Of a DNA stretch of 64,000 nt, positions 1 to 10,489 are shown piece after piece. The notes beneath the pieces were generated by a model, which saw nothing but the letters and a program-made list of their open reading frames with translations, did not search any database and had not been told where the DNA came from. Positions within the stretch are counted from its first letter, which is position 1; each line of letters starts with the position of its first letter. Source of the stretch: Marisa cornuarietis (Eukaryota; Mollusca; Gastropoda; Architaenioglossa; Ampullariidae); the NCBI GenBank assembly GCA_004794655.1, contig SMMW01000576.1, positions 3,795,501-3,859,500 of the forward strand, in the 5' to 3' direction. Both the position numbers and the translations under genes were made by a program.

Positions 1-3
1 AAG

Positions 4-118
4 GGTACTGTCCAATGACCTTCACAAGCTGCGTCACGTGGACGAAGACGAGGACTGGCGGGTCAACGAGTCCAGACAACTTGGGGAACTCGTGCAGCGA
101 CGTCTCCACGATCTACAG
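4..118 (+). CDS. FUT8-like: FUT8-like copy A exon (equivalent of copy B exon 4)
   Basis: Bases 1-3 (AAG) are the end of the preceding intron, so the window starts at this acceptor. The exon ends at CAG followed by gtgaga. It encodes the stem/coiled-coil end with SRQLGELVQRRLHDLQ, as in other FUT8 proteins. Its 115 nt match the equivalent exon of copy B exactly in length. Confidence 0.85.
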
Positions 119-3100
119 GTGAGAAACAGATACATCGCAAGGTAAATGTCTTTGTACTTTTCTTACACTGCCTCTTGTCTGTGCATTGATTACATTTGTA
201 CCGATGTACATAAGAAGCTATGAATACGTTAATTTTAATATTTGTCCATGCTGTAGGAATGTGAGATGTTTTTTTCCATTCATAATCGATATGGTTATAA
301 AGCAATACGAAATATTTAGAAACTTGTTTGGTTTGGTTTGGTTTGGTTTGGTTTGGTTTTGTTTTCTTTAGTGTTATATTCTATTAAAATATAACAGATA
401 AATAAACTAATTGTTTTATGAAGTGTCGAGGCTTGGGCGACCGAAAAAAGAGAAATCTCCATTTTCGATTTTACTCAAAATATAGTGTGACAGTATCCTT
501 GGTCTTTCAACCAGAACGTGAATACTGGCCCCGGGGAATGGGCACGTGGGCACTAGTTACTCAACACTAGCCGCCCACGTCAACATTAACTGCAGGGGAA
601 AACACACGATAATCACACGTCGGTCATTCAATTACACAACTTGGCTCACGAGCCCCCACCCCTGCTCTTCCCCGAACACAATACTCAACGACGTGTGATT
701 TCAATGGAACAATAAAGAAAAGATTTATTCATTACAAAAGCAATTCAAACAAAACACAATCAAATGGACTCGTCTAGGGGGGTCCCAATACTATCCGTGC
801 TAGAGCGTACTTCTGATGTTACAGTGCTGTTGCCTCTCTTTACAAATACCATACACACTCGCAAGCGCACCAACTTAGCTCTGTTACAGCTGGTTTGTTG
901 AGAGTCCGATACTTCAGTTGACTGCCACGACACACTGACGATTTCCCTTCGAAGTGATGTCTGATGGTCTGACGTCTTCCTCCCTCGAACTGTCACCACG
1001 TCAGAGAGCGACGACTGCTTCTCTCGGTGACCCAGATTCGAGCCTTGTACCACGCGAGGTACACACGTGGGTTCCTCGACGACTGTAATGCCTCGTACAG
1101 CCGCCAAGCAAACACCACCACAGACGGTCTCCGTCCTTCGAGACCCGACGACTTCTGGCGGCCTCAACGTTGAGCCTCTACCTCTCACACAGGTAGAGCG
1201 AGCCCACAGTCACACAGCCCTTTCCTCTCCACGACAACAGCAGGCAGTCTTGACAGTCCTTCGCCAATTACTTGCCTCCTTCTCTCAAGGTTCTCTAACC
1301 CGACTTCTTTCCTCCCGAGTCTTGCCCTCGTGGCTAAGACTTGGTTCGAGGCAGAAGTGTAGCTGGCGTTAGAAAGCTGAAGCCGCTTTGGCTGGTGACC
1401 CGCTGCTCCCCCACTCAAACGTTCGCCGAAAAGCAAGTTAAATGTTGTTGTTTATTTAGTTGGAAAGTGCTTCCACCTTGCGGTGATTTCGCACTATGGA
1501 GGGAAAGGGAGGGGGGGAGGAAACCGGAGTACCCGGAGAAAACCCCCGCCGCCCAGCCCTGTGAACAGGTGTCACATACAGAGAGTGTCCCGAGACGAGA
1601 TCTGAACCCTGAGCCGCTCACTGCAGTGGCGACAAGCGAGTGTTTTAACCACTACACTACCGGGGGCCCTTAAAGTTAAATGTGTTCTTGTCTCTCTATT
1701 TATCTCTCCACATTCTCACAGATACATACAACGAGGGATGCCATTGGTCAGTAACTCATCATCCAATCCGCTACCATTAGAGTCAGCAAACGACAAGAGG
1801 AGATCTCTCTCTCTCTCTGACCACAGGCCACGCCTACAGGTGGTTGCGGTCAGGTGGCTAAACCTCCCTCCCCCCTGTCCTATTACGTGGTCTGACGGCA
1901 AATCCAGGTGCGCGCCTTAGGATAACTTTCTCCCTTCTGCCCAGACTTTGTTGACGTTTAGCCAGCCATCGGCCACGCATGGCGGCCGAAATCACTTAGC
2001 ACCTTCTATTCCACGCGTCCATTTAGGCGTCCATACCAAAACATACGCCCCCTACTTCCTCGCCAAAGGGCCTCAGGCTTGTCAACAAGGCGCTCTAGAC
2101 ACTAAGTGGGCGGATTGTTACCTACCCCCTCGAGTTATCTCATGACATATAGAAATAATCAAAGCGAAATGGAGATATTATGTCTACTTTAATTCTTACA
2201 GTTCCAGTTCAAAAGTACATGCAATTTTAATCGATAATAACTTAAAATACAAATTCAAAGATCTTTATAACAATCAAGCTGGGAACGTTATGATTCTAGT
2301 TTACATGAAAGGATCTGATTAACTTTTAATTAACCTAAATGTTCCAAATATTGGTGTCCCATCTTTTTAAATTAAACTAAAAGACAAACTGCGTAATCAA
2401 AAGAAAGTTATTTTTACTGGAGATTGGAACCTTGTTTTAAGCTCACCTCTTAATTATTGCAAGTACAAAGGAATAAATAATGGTAAATCGATAAACATAT
2501 AAAGTGACAAATTTTTAAGGAGCTTAATCTAGATTACACCTGGAGAGAGAGTTGCATTTTAAAATTAAAGGTTTTACTTGGTGGAAAAGACATCCAATAC
2601 AACAGGCTAGGCTAGACTTCTTTCTCATATTAATTGATATTAGCAAGTGAGCTAAAAATAGCAAGACCAGAACCATCTTCCGGATTTGACTATTCTCCTT
2701 TAATGATATCACTTCAGCTAGAAAGTAAATGAAAATTCATAACCCACTTAAAATATAATCCCTCTTTAAAGATAAAGAGTACATACAATTAGCCAAGAAT
2801 GTTATTAGCGATACTAAAGAACAATATGCAGCTTTGTCATACTGTCGTGATTCGCTTCACTCTCCTTCCCCCTCCTATCTACCTCCAAATAAGTGAGCGT
2901 TTTTTTTTTGAAATGTCACTTTTACAAATTAGAGGAGGCAATCTAGCCTATGTATCTGCCAAAAAGAAGATGCAAAAAGAGAGAAAGTGCTAAAAGAAAA
3001 AGTAGCACAAAAGAAAATGTGACTGAAGACTACACATTACATCTTAAAGCTCTGGAAAATGATATCCCCGAGTATTAGGGAATAGTGAGTTGAAGGGTTG

Positions 3101-6100
3101 AATTAAAGATCAAAGGAAAAACTAGTTTCTAAGAAAAAAAAGACATTTTTGTAATTTAAAGAAAAGAAATTTGAGTTTATTAATAAAGACAATAGAAAAA
3201 GAAAATAAGGAAAATAAGGAAAATAAGGAAATCCTTTGTGCTCAAAAACTGAGTAAATAAAAGTGCGAAGCATGTCAAAGATATTAAATTATTAGAGTCT
3301 GAGATAAACTTATCTGAGAAATAACGATTCTCCTTTTCACTTTACCATAAGTTTCAATTTTTACGAGCGGGCTACAAATGCTCTTTAACGGAACGAATTA
3401 CTGCCCCTGGTCAGTTGGGGAAATGCAATAAAAGGGGAAGCTATATATATATATATATAGATTGCTTGTTAGTATAGTAAAAATTCTCTATTAAATCTCG
3501 ATAAAATCCACCAAAATCAGTCGTAACTGAGAGGGTTGAAATAAAGCTAAAAAAATGATATCTCTCGTGCTGTACGCTTCCATTCTTGTAAGACCGATTT
3601 TATGAACAGTCTAGCGCTCAATACTGGACGCAATAACTTTTTCTTCTGTAGACCTCGTAGACCGGAAGCTCTGGCTAGGTTACAGGTACTCGTCAAGTCT
3701 ACCCCAACAAAAGAATTCGCTCGTATTAGAAGTATGCAAGCTGTCTACCGGGATGGCGCTCTATTGACGGCGCACGCCTGTTGTCGCAAGCTGCTGTTGT
3801 CTCCACATTCGCAGGGGGAGGGGGTTTATTGATGTTTTCCGCCGAACCAGCAACTAATGCTATATCAGGGCAAGGGGGCTAACATTGTAAACAGATGCCA
3901 CATGCAGAGAAAGAACAGCGTGCCCGAGACGAGAGCTGAACCCAGGACAGAGAGCCCTCACTGCATTGGTGACAGGGGCCCACCGGACCACCCTACAGTC
4001 GCAGGACAGTGTCTCTCACACGATGCTCCTCACAGCATGGCGCACTACATCTGGTCAGCACGTGGCTCCGTCTCAGCAGGTGGCTCTGCTGGTTCTCGCG
4101 CCTCATTCTTTCACCCCATGTCTTGGCAGAGGGTTACGGGTAGTCGAAGAGTGACGGGTGCTCATCTGGCGATCTGGCCATCTGACTGACCGATGCATTT
4201 TATGTATCCTTACTTCTGCTTCCCTGACCCTTGGATGAAGATTGTTGTGAATACACGGAACGCAAGAGAGCTTTCAGGAAAACTATATCTGCACTCGCGC
4301 CCGTGTATTTTCAAAGCTGTCTAGCACTCGGATAGTCCGAGACGCACGGAAATAAAAACTTAACCCGCAATTTACTGCAGGCAAGTGTTATTTTACAAAA
4401 GAGTCAAATACAAAGCATATTTTGTGGAGGACCAACTATACAGCAGAAATGGCGATACATGCATCCCGTGACAATATCCTGAGATTTTTCTATGTGTTTG
4501 TAAACCACTTGTTCGTGACGAACTGCGGGAAGAAGGGATGGACTAGATAGCCCGAGGGGCTCGCTTCACGCCCGACTTCAACCCTTTTACGTCTACTTAT
4601 CCAATTTCGCATGTTTGCGCACACTCGCTTGAATGCGCTCGTCCCACTCGCGCGCGCAAACAACAACTGAAAACATAGCTGTACAAGTCACTTGAAATTA
4701 ATATTAACACAACAAGAAATAAAAACGATGTCGTGCACTATGGAATCAAATATAAACATAAAAGACTGAAAAATCACTTCCCTTACAGCCAAGTAATTCT
4801 CTATAGTTCTGAGTTCAGATTCAGGGCGAACGAATCCACCCTCACGTCACCGGGACGTAAACACTTGCCCAGCCTCACACACAGTTGGGGGTATGGCAGT
4901 GTCCTCGCGACTGACTGCCCCCTCGACAGCCAGTAGTAGATTGCAGAATTGCCTTGGCACACTGCTGCCTTAGCCGGTTGCCCCAGTCAACGAACAACAT
5001 CAGCGGTGAAGATTATTAGGTGACAGCTGCCTCGGACACAGGCTCTAAAGAACCAAGAATTCCAGGGGACACAGACGATGGATTCTGCTGGCCATTACCT
5101 CACATTGGTTGTCCCAGGCAACGGACGGCTGTGTTGCTGTTACCGGTATACCAAACGCTGTGTTCCCTTCTTCTCACCTCTGATGGTACAGACTACAAGT
5201 CCCAGTCAGTAGCGCGTCGAGCTCTCGTGGAAAGGGCCCACCCTTTACAGACTTATTGCTTTCAGCTGCTACGGTTTTCCCTGTTGGAATAATAGTAAAG
5301 GCGCCAATCGCTAACCTGTTCCAGATTATAAAGCTAACTGGCCATTTGACCACGTCACCTCCCATCGAAATTAAAACAATGCCAACCATAAAAACGAACT
5401 CAAAACCTCCCGGACTTGTTCCCTACCTCTAGATATGCCCTAACTCTATACCCTACCTCCTATCACTACCTCGCGGTTAACCATACATTACCGTGGCCTG
5501 TCAGTCGTTAAAACGGACAGTAAGGCTACGCTGACCGCTACGTACCTATAATTAAAATACACGACCATTTTGTTCTGGCCTTTAATAACAAAGGCTGGTT
5601 CATGACACAGTTGTTGCCTAATTTTTGCTGGCATTTTGCAGCACTGACTCCCAGAAGAGGAAACTGCTTCTGTAAATTCTTAATTTTGTACTTTGAGTCT
5701 GTCTCTTATTACATACCCGTACATATTTTCTTTCGTTTTTTTTGTTTTTTTTGCTATTACTAGGCTGTCAAGATACGGGAATTCATTAACTTGCTACACT
5801 TTTTGACTCTTTCTGAATTAGCGTGTTGTCTCATTTCTATTGTTTTGCTATATTTCTATTTTTTTATTTAGTTTTATTTACGTCGGTAATATTCTCCTGT
5901 GCGCTCTTGTGTTGTTTGAATAACATAACAATGTCATTTGCATAATATTTCTCGTAGAACTGTCGTATCTGTCCATAGGATTCCTCTTTTTCTGTCGTTT
6001 GTTATTCCTTTTTATAAGCCAGTCGATGAAGATTATAAATAGAACTGTGAATGAATGCATAACTGTTTGACACCAGTCATGTCGAGTTCTATATGTATAT

Positions 6101-7562
6101 TTAACTATACATGTAAACATAATCTAAACAAATGCAGAGAGTGGTAGACAAGAAGCACACTTACGAGTATACGTCCATATCGGACCAGTAAAAGCAGACA
6201 CTCAAGAGTTTATCTTTTTCCTTTTTATATACTTTCTTCATTCAAAAAACCACTTTTGTCTAGATTTAGAATAAATAAGAACATAACAAAAACTTTGCTC
6301 TGTAAGTGCCAGGTCTCATTTGAAAAAGTAACGCACAATCCTTTAATTGATTTGACCTGAAAATGAAAGTAAAAATATAATTTTCAGAACCCACAAAACT
6401 GCAGTGAAGCCAAACTTGTCGTCTGCAACTTGGGACGACCCTACGGTTTCGGGAGCATGTTGCACGAGGCGACGATGTGTCTGTTGACGGCCTACGCCAC
6501 ACACCGGACACTTGTTCTCACAGCCAACGGATGGGGATTCGCTCCGAGAACGTGGGAGACCTTCATGATGCCGGTGTCTGCTACCTGTACAGCTAATGAC
6601 ACTAAAGACAGTGAGTGGTAGTGTGACTGTCAGGTAATGTAGAAGTACGAGTCTGTGTAGAAACAACCGGCGGTTAGTCCCACAGTAGTGGTGGAGGAAA
6701 CCAGGATGGGCGGTTAGTATCGGCGACACCGCGGTTGTCAGGTGATGCTAAGAGCACTAAAGAAAACCTGATCTTTTAAACCAGTGTGCCAACGGTCCCT
6801 GTGAAGACGGCCGTTGTCAAAGAGAGAAATTATGGTTTCTGCTTACTCATTAGCATCAAACCTTTTATTATGAGACATCTTGTAGACAAGTGATGTTTGA
6901 GTTCGTGTCATGCCGCCTGCCGCTTCGCAAGGATCGCTATCGCCTGACGCACACATTCCACCCCCTCTGCATGATATAAGTAGCTTTAAACCAATCAGGT
7001 GCCGTCTAAATTGTCTGTCTAACGTGCTTAATTAAGAAAAAATAATCTGTATTTGTGTAAATAAGAAATTTGTGGGGAGGAGAGAAGTCGTGTGTAGATG
7101 TTTTACAGTTACAGACGTTTCTGTGTTGAAAATTTTGAAAATGCGTCTTCGCTTTACCATTTTAAAGGGGCTAATTTCTTCAGTATGAAATATAGGAACA
7201 GACGATGCAGGAAGAATGCGTCATTGTTTGATTACAAGAGATGGAAGAGATGCTTCATTATGACCTTTCTAATTCTTCCAGAGAAGTGTACAAACTCATT
7301 CTATTTACACTAACGTGTGGAGTGTCATCATTACTGGAGTGAACTGTGATAGTTAACAAGGAACAGGAGTTAATGCCATTGACAGGACAACAAGTAGAAT
7401 ATGTAGGTGTGTGCATAGCTATTTGAGGCGAGGTAGAGAAATCTGTGGTTGTATAAATGTTGTTGTGTCTGTGTGTCAGTTTTTGTCTTTTGTTCAATAA
7501 AATTGTCGACTGGCTTTTCCGTAAAGTACATTGAGCTTGGCTTTTGTGTTGGTACTGTTTTA

Positions 7563-7599
<37 letters not shown>

Positions 7600-9316
7600 T
7601 GATGATGATGATGATGATGATGAAACCACGTGACAGGAATACTTACTATGTTTCCACACCAGTGAATCCTACAAAACAAACAGCTGCAGATCGCGTCGTT
7701 GAGCTGAAAACGTTGATAGGAGAGTGGAACCATTCTCCGGCCATCTTTCGTCCCCGTGCCATTCCAGCAGATTTGGCCAAAAGGCTCAGAGCCTTCCATG
7801 GTGATCCCCCGGCCTGGTGGGTCGGTCAGCTGGTCAGCTACCTCTTGCGCCCACAGCCCAACTTGCAGCAGACGATCAAAAACCAAACTGAGAAAATGAG
7901 ATTTCAACGCCCTGCCGTGGGGTGAGTGAAATCTTCGAAAGTCGAAGCTGCCGAACATTCTTCCAGACAAAGTTTGATCATTGATTACTAAGAACATAAA
8001 CAAAGCAAGCAAAATCCAAAAGGGTGGCTAAAGTTAACGATTCCAAACTATTTATATAAACAATAGACATATTCCCATTTTCATCGCAGTCTTATATTTG
8101 ACTGGGGTGATTAAAAGGTAATTTTGAAGCGAAGTAGTTGTGATGATAATAACCCAACAAGAAATAAATAAAGTTCATAGTTTTTTTCTCCCAACTGACA
8201 TGCTGGTATACATTGTACAGAATTCAAATAAGACGGACAGACAAGATCGGCAATGAGGCGGTGTTCCACAATGTGGAGGAGTACATGAAACACGTGGAGG
8301 AGTATTACGACCTGAGACAGCAACACGAGGAGATCAAAGAACGCCGCCTGTTTGTGGCCACCGATGATCCGTCGGTCTTCACAGACTTTCAGAAAAAGTG
8401 AGTGTTTATCGCCCTGAATAAATCAGGGTAAAGAATTCGATAATCTCTTGAGAAACTTAAAGAGACTGACTTCCGCAAAATTATATCCTTTATTTCGTCA
8501 AACATTTATGTACGTAAAGAAGTGTTTTGTATCTCAACTGCAGTCACAAGCGAAGACTTTGCTAATTATTCGAAAGATTGTAAGTAGTTTCGTGTAAAAT
8601 TATATACTTCAGGATAGTGTTAGCACTTCCATAGCGTGCACAATATGTACTTCCGTATATCTGTAATTTGTTCTTAATTGGAAAAAGCCCCACCAGGCCG
8701 TGACAATAAGGTTCATCCAGTCCTTCATCCAGTCATTCATCCATACATGTTTTTATCCATCTATAAAGTTGTGTGATGTCTGTATCAGGTACCCAAACTA
8801 TAATATTAGCTGGGTAGAAGGCAGCGCAAACGCAGCCTCCATGAAATCCCGCTTTAACAAAGAAGGACTGAGCGCAGTACTAGTGGACCTGCACTTCTTG
8901 TCCATGTGTGACTTTGTCGTCTGCACTTTCAGCTCAAATGTAAGGGACCATTGTGCTGTGAGTGTGCGTGCGCGTGCGTGCGTGTGTATGTGTAAGTACG
9001 TGAGTGTGTTCGTTGCCATTTATAAACATTTTGTCACTTTCGCGTATCACAGATCTGTCGGGCCGTGTACGAGCTGATACAGACCAGACATGGCGACGCC
9101 TCCAACAACGTGTATTCTCTGGACTCTTCAGTTTATTATGCGACATATTACGACATCCACTACAAGCGAGCTGTTTTCAACCACGAAGCGAGGTTCGTCG
9201 GAGAACTTTCGCTTCAAGTTGGAGATCTCGTACTTATTGAGTCTTATCTTTTCTACGATAAGTCCTACAAGGTCGTGGATGAAATTATAGAAGAAAACAT
9301 GGGAATATACAATTAG
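4..9316 (+). CDS. FUT8-like: FUT8-like alpha-1,6-fucosyltransferase, copy A (3' six exons; 5' part outside window)
   Basis: Exons join as 4-118, 6388-6610, 7690-7921, 8221-8397, 8789-8939 and 9053-9316, all GT-AG with matching phases, giving 386 residues plus stop. Known family role: GT23 enzymes move fucose from GDP-fucose to the innermost GlcNAc of N-glycans in the Golgi lumen. Seen: the DPPAWWVGQ block, the RRTDK donor-binding motif followed by the conserved Glu and Tyr, ATDDPS, the LVDLHFLS Asp and CTFSSN. By human FUT8 numbering these correspond to R365/R366, D368, K369, E373, Y382, D409/D410, D453 and S469. Odd: relative to copies B and C the last exon lacks 27 codons, in frame, that encode most of the C-terminal SH3-like domain. 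The segment after ATDDPS is also shorter than in vertebrate FUT8. It may be a working divergent enzyme or an early pseudogene; no stop or frameshift is seen. Confidence 0.9.
325..361 (+). repeat. (GGTTT)n microsatellite
   Basis: Seven near-perfect GGTTT units sit in an AT-rich intron segment. Confidence 0.9.
1455..1672 (-). mobile_element. tRNA-derived SINE, type 2 (CCGGTTTCCTCC tail)
   Basis: Read on the minus strand, it starts with a Pol III A-box-like stretch (GGTAGTGTAGTGGTTA), a B-box-like GGTTCAGATCTCG, then CTGTATGTGACACCTGTTCAC and a GGGTACTCCGGTTTCCTCC body. Related copies lie at 14355-14525 and, as a head only, at 29695-29745. The head is close to that of the type 1 SINEs in this window, but the 3' body differs. 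Confidence 0.75.
2150..3400 (+). mobile_element. Tx1/L1-type LINE fragment (endonuclease region), decayed
   Basis: Conceptual translation across frames gives KVIFTGDWNLVLSS and YCKYKGINNGKSIN, then FTWWKRHPIQQARLDFF, then SFRSDHSPL-like remains, then KEYIQLAKNVISDTKEQYA. These blocks match the endonuclease and post-endonuclease parts of the Tx1 LINE ORF2, in the right order but with several stops and frameshifts. RT is absent. It is a dead 5' fragment inside the intron of copy A. Confidence 0.7.
3832..3990 (-). mobile_element. tRNA-derived SINE, type 1 (GCCGTGATATAGCC tail)
   Basis: On the minus strand: a tRNA-like head with GGTTCAGCTCTCGTC, then TCTCTGCATGTGGCATCTGTTTAC, then a tail GCCCTGATATAGCATTAG close to the 3' end of the LINE at 56989-62933. 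The 5' end is unclear. Confidence 0.72.
6388..6610 (+). CDS. FUT8-like: FUT8-like copy A exon (equivalent of exon 5)
   Basis: The acceptor is ttttcag and the donor gtgagt; phase 0 in, phase 1 out. It encodes the start of the catalytic region: NPQNCSEAKLVVCNLG, then a GFGSMLHEATMCLLTAYAT block, then WETFMMPVSATC. The Cys residues of the FUT8 region are present. The length is 223 nt, the same as copy B. Confidence 0.88.
7562..7624 (+). repeat. Compound (ACG)n(ATG)n microsatellite in copy A intron
   Basis: About 12 ACG units run directly into about 8 ATG units, ending 65 bp before an exon. The serine-, threonine- and histidine-rich open frames across it come only from the repeat. Confidence 0.95.
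7690..7921 (+). CDS. FUT8-like: FUT8-like copy A exon (equivalent of exon 6)
   Basis: The acceptor is ctgcag; an alternative AG six bases upstream at 7682-7683 would add two codons. The donor is gtgagt. It encodes RPRAIPADLAKRLRAFHGD then PPAWWVGQLVSYLLRPQP. By eye about 14 of 77 residues differ from copy B. A compound ACG/ATG microsatellite ends about 65 bp upstream. Confidence 0.88.
8221..8397 (+). CDS. FUT8-like: FUT8-like copy A exon with donor-binding RRTDK motif (exon 7)
   Basis: The acceptor is tgtacag and the donor gtgagt; 177 nt as in copy B. It encodes GIQIRRTDKIGNEAVFH, then EEYMKHVEEYYDL, then ATDDPSVF. The Arg-Arg pair, Asp, Lys, Glu and Tyr of the GDP-fucose site and both Asp residues of ATDD are kept. 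Confidence 0.9.
8789..8939 (+). CDS. FUT8-like: FUT8-like copy A exon (exon 8)
   Basis: The acceptor is tatcag and the donor gtaagg; 151 nt. It encodes YPNYNISWVEGSANAAS, then LVDLHFLSMCDFVVCTFSSN. The catalytic-site Asp (D453 equivalent) and Ser (S469 equivalent) are present. About six residues that vertebrate FUT8 has before ISW are absent here and in copy B. Confidence 0.88.
9053..9316 (+). CDS. FUT8-like: FUT8-like copy A terminal exon, shortened in the SH3-like domain
   Basis: The acceptor is tatcacag and the stop is TAG at 9314-9316. The exon opens with ICRAVYELIQTRHGDASNNV and reads to VGDLVLIESYLFYDK, then passes directly to SYKVVDEIIEENMG. Copy B has 27 extra codons between these blocks, and copy C keeps the same segment, so this is an 81-bp in-frame loss in A. 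No frameshift is created. Confidence 0.88.
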   Translation: MCRAVYELIQTRHGDASNNVYSLDSSVYYATYYDIHYKRAVFNHEARFVGELSLQVGDLVLIESYLFYDKSYKVVDEIIEENMGIYN

Positions 9317-9379
9317 ATTAAGATTACACAATAACATTAGCGCTGCTACTGAAATGTACTGTTATAATCTGATCACCCA

Positions 9380-10350
9380 AAATCCTTGACAAAGTAGTTC
9401 TCAAGCAGCTATTGTCCTACCTTAATTCTAAAAAAACTGATTTCTCCAGCACAGTCTGCTTATCGCCCTTTTCACAGCACTGAGACTGTCCTGCTTAAGA
9501 TAACAAACGACATTTTGTCTGGTCTGGATAGAGGTGACATCTGATTTCTCACCATGTTAGACCTGTCTGCTGCCTTTGATACTATAGATCACACTACTCT
9601 CATTCATAGACTCAGTTCTCTCTATGACAACTCAGGCTCCCCACACTATTGGTTTCAGTCATATCTCTCGGATAGGACTCAGTCAGTTATAGTGGATGGC
9701 TGCATGTCGCCACCAGTCAATTTGCTCAAAAGTCCCTGGTTCTGTACTTGGTCCAATTCTCTTTATCATGTACACTAAGCCAATTGCTACTATAATTCAA
9801 TCTCACTCATTATCTGATCAATCCTTTACTGATGACAGTTGTATACTAGCTGTTCTCTCTCTCCTTCAGGCACACTCTGCTATCCAAAGCATCCAAGATT
9901 GTATTTCAGATATTAGACTATGGATGACCCACAATAAGCATTTATTTTTTTTATAGGAGAGCCAGAGTTACCCTTCACTGCCTGTCTCTGTTCGGGTGGG
10001 AGTTGCTGACATTCCTTTTGTTACTTTAACACGTGGCTTAGGTTACATAATGTCTGATGACATGTCTCTTGATAAGCATGTTTCTCACATCTGTCGTTCT
10101 GCGTACTATGAACTCCGGAAGGTCTGTCCATATGCCATACTCTGTCCGTCTAAACCACCAAAATTCTCATCAGCTCATTTGTTCTGTCTAAACTAGTCGT
10201 TTTCCGGACTCGCAGATCTCAACATGTCACACCACTTCTTCACTCTCTTCATTGGCTACCAGTTACAGCTGGAGTAGACACCAAACTCTTTACTCTATGC
10301 TATAAATTCTTTGATGGTTTCTCCCCCTCTTGGTCACGATGCTACGGATT
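9380..10350 (+). mobile_element. CR1-type LINE reverse transcriptase fragment, decayed
   Basis: Pieces in three frames read in RT order: ITNDILSGLDRGD, then LDLSAAFDTIDHTTLIHRL, then YLSDRTQSVIVDG, then GSVLGPILFIMYTKP, then DQSFTDDS (the YADD box degraded), then HVSHICRSAYYELRK. It is the same subfamily as the better copy at 37015-38440. It begins about 60 bp after the copy A stop codon. Confidence 0.8.
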
Positions 10351-10436
10351 ACATGTGCATATTATTATAATTATCTGTGTTGTAAAGTGAGAATTAGCAT
10401 TAAATATAGATTTTATAAGAACAAAGTTTTTATTTT

Positions 10437-10466
10437 TGATTAGCTGGTAACTTGAGGAATGCCGCT
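10437..10466 (+). pseudogene. Relic of a FUT8-like last exon (SH3 segment)
   Basis: The string TGGTAACTTGAGGAA (15 bases) is shared exactly with the last exons of copies B and C, within the segment copy A has lost. The preceding GATTA also matches copy C. Similarity fades on both sides, and a minus-strand LINE 3' end follows at about 10490. It is too short for certainty. Confidence 0.45.
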
Positions 10467-10489
10467 ATTTTCATTTCAATTTTTCATTT

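Larger units (their letters stand above)
119..6387 (+). other. Large intron of FUT8-like copy A
   Basis: The intron carries a Tx1-type LINE fragment (2150-3400), two minus-strand SINEs and a GGTTT microsatellite. Blocks at about 490-1420 and 4380-5560 are GC-richer and look repeat-derived, but I could not classify them. I see no other host exon. Confidence 0.7.

Noticed and set aside
1520..1670. Possible tRNA gene on the minus strand
   Set aside because: A- and B-box-like sequences are present but no cloverleaf closes; it is the head of a SINE found several times.
7258..7659. Minus-strand frame with a long serine run (and plus-strand threonine/methionine run)
   Set aside because: Produced entirely by the ACG/ATG microsatellite; no other coding signal.
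9128..9337. Minus-strand frame over the copy A last exon
   Set aside because: Shadow of the FUT8-like coding exon.
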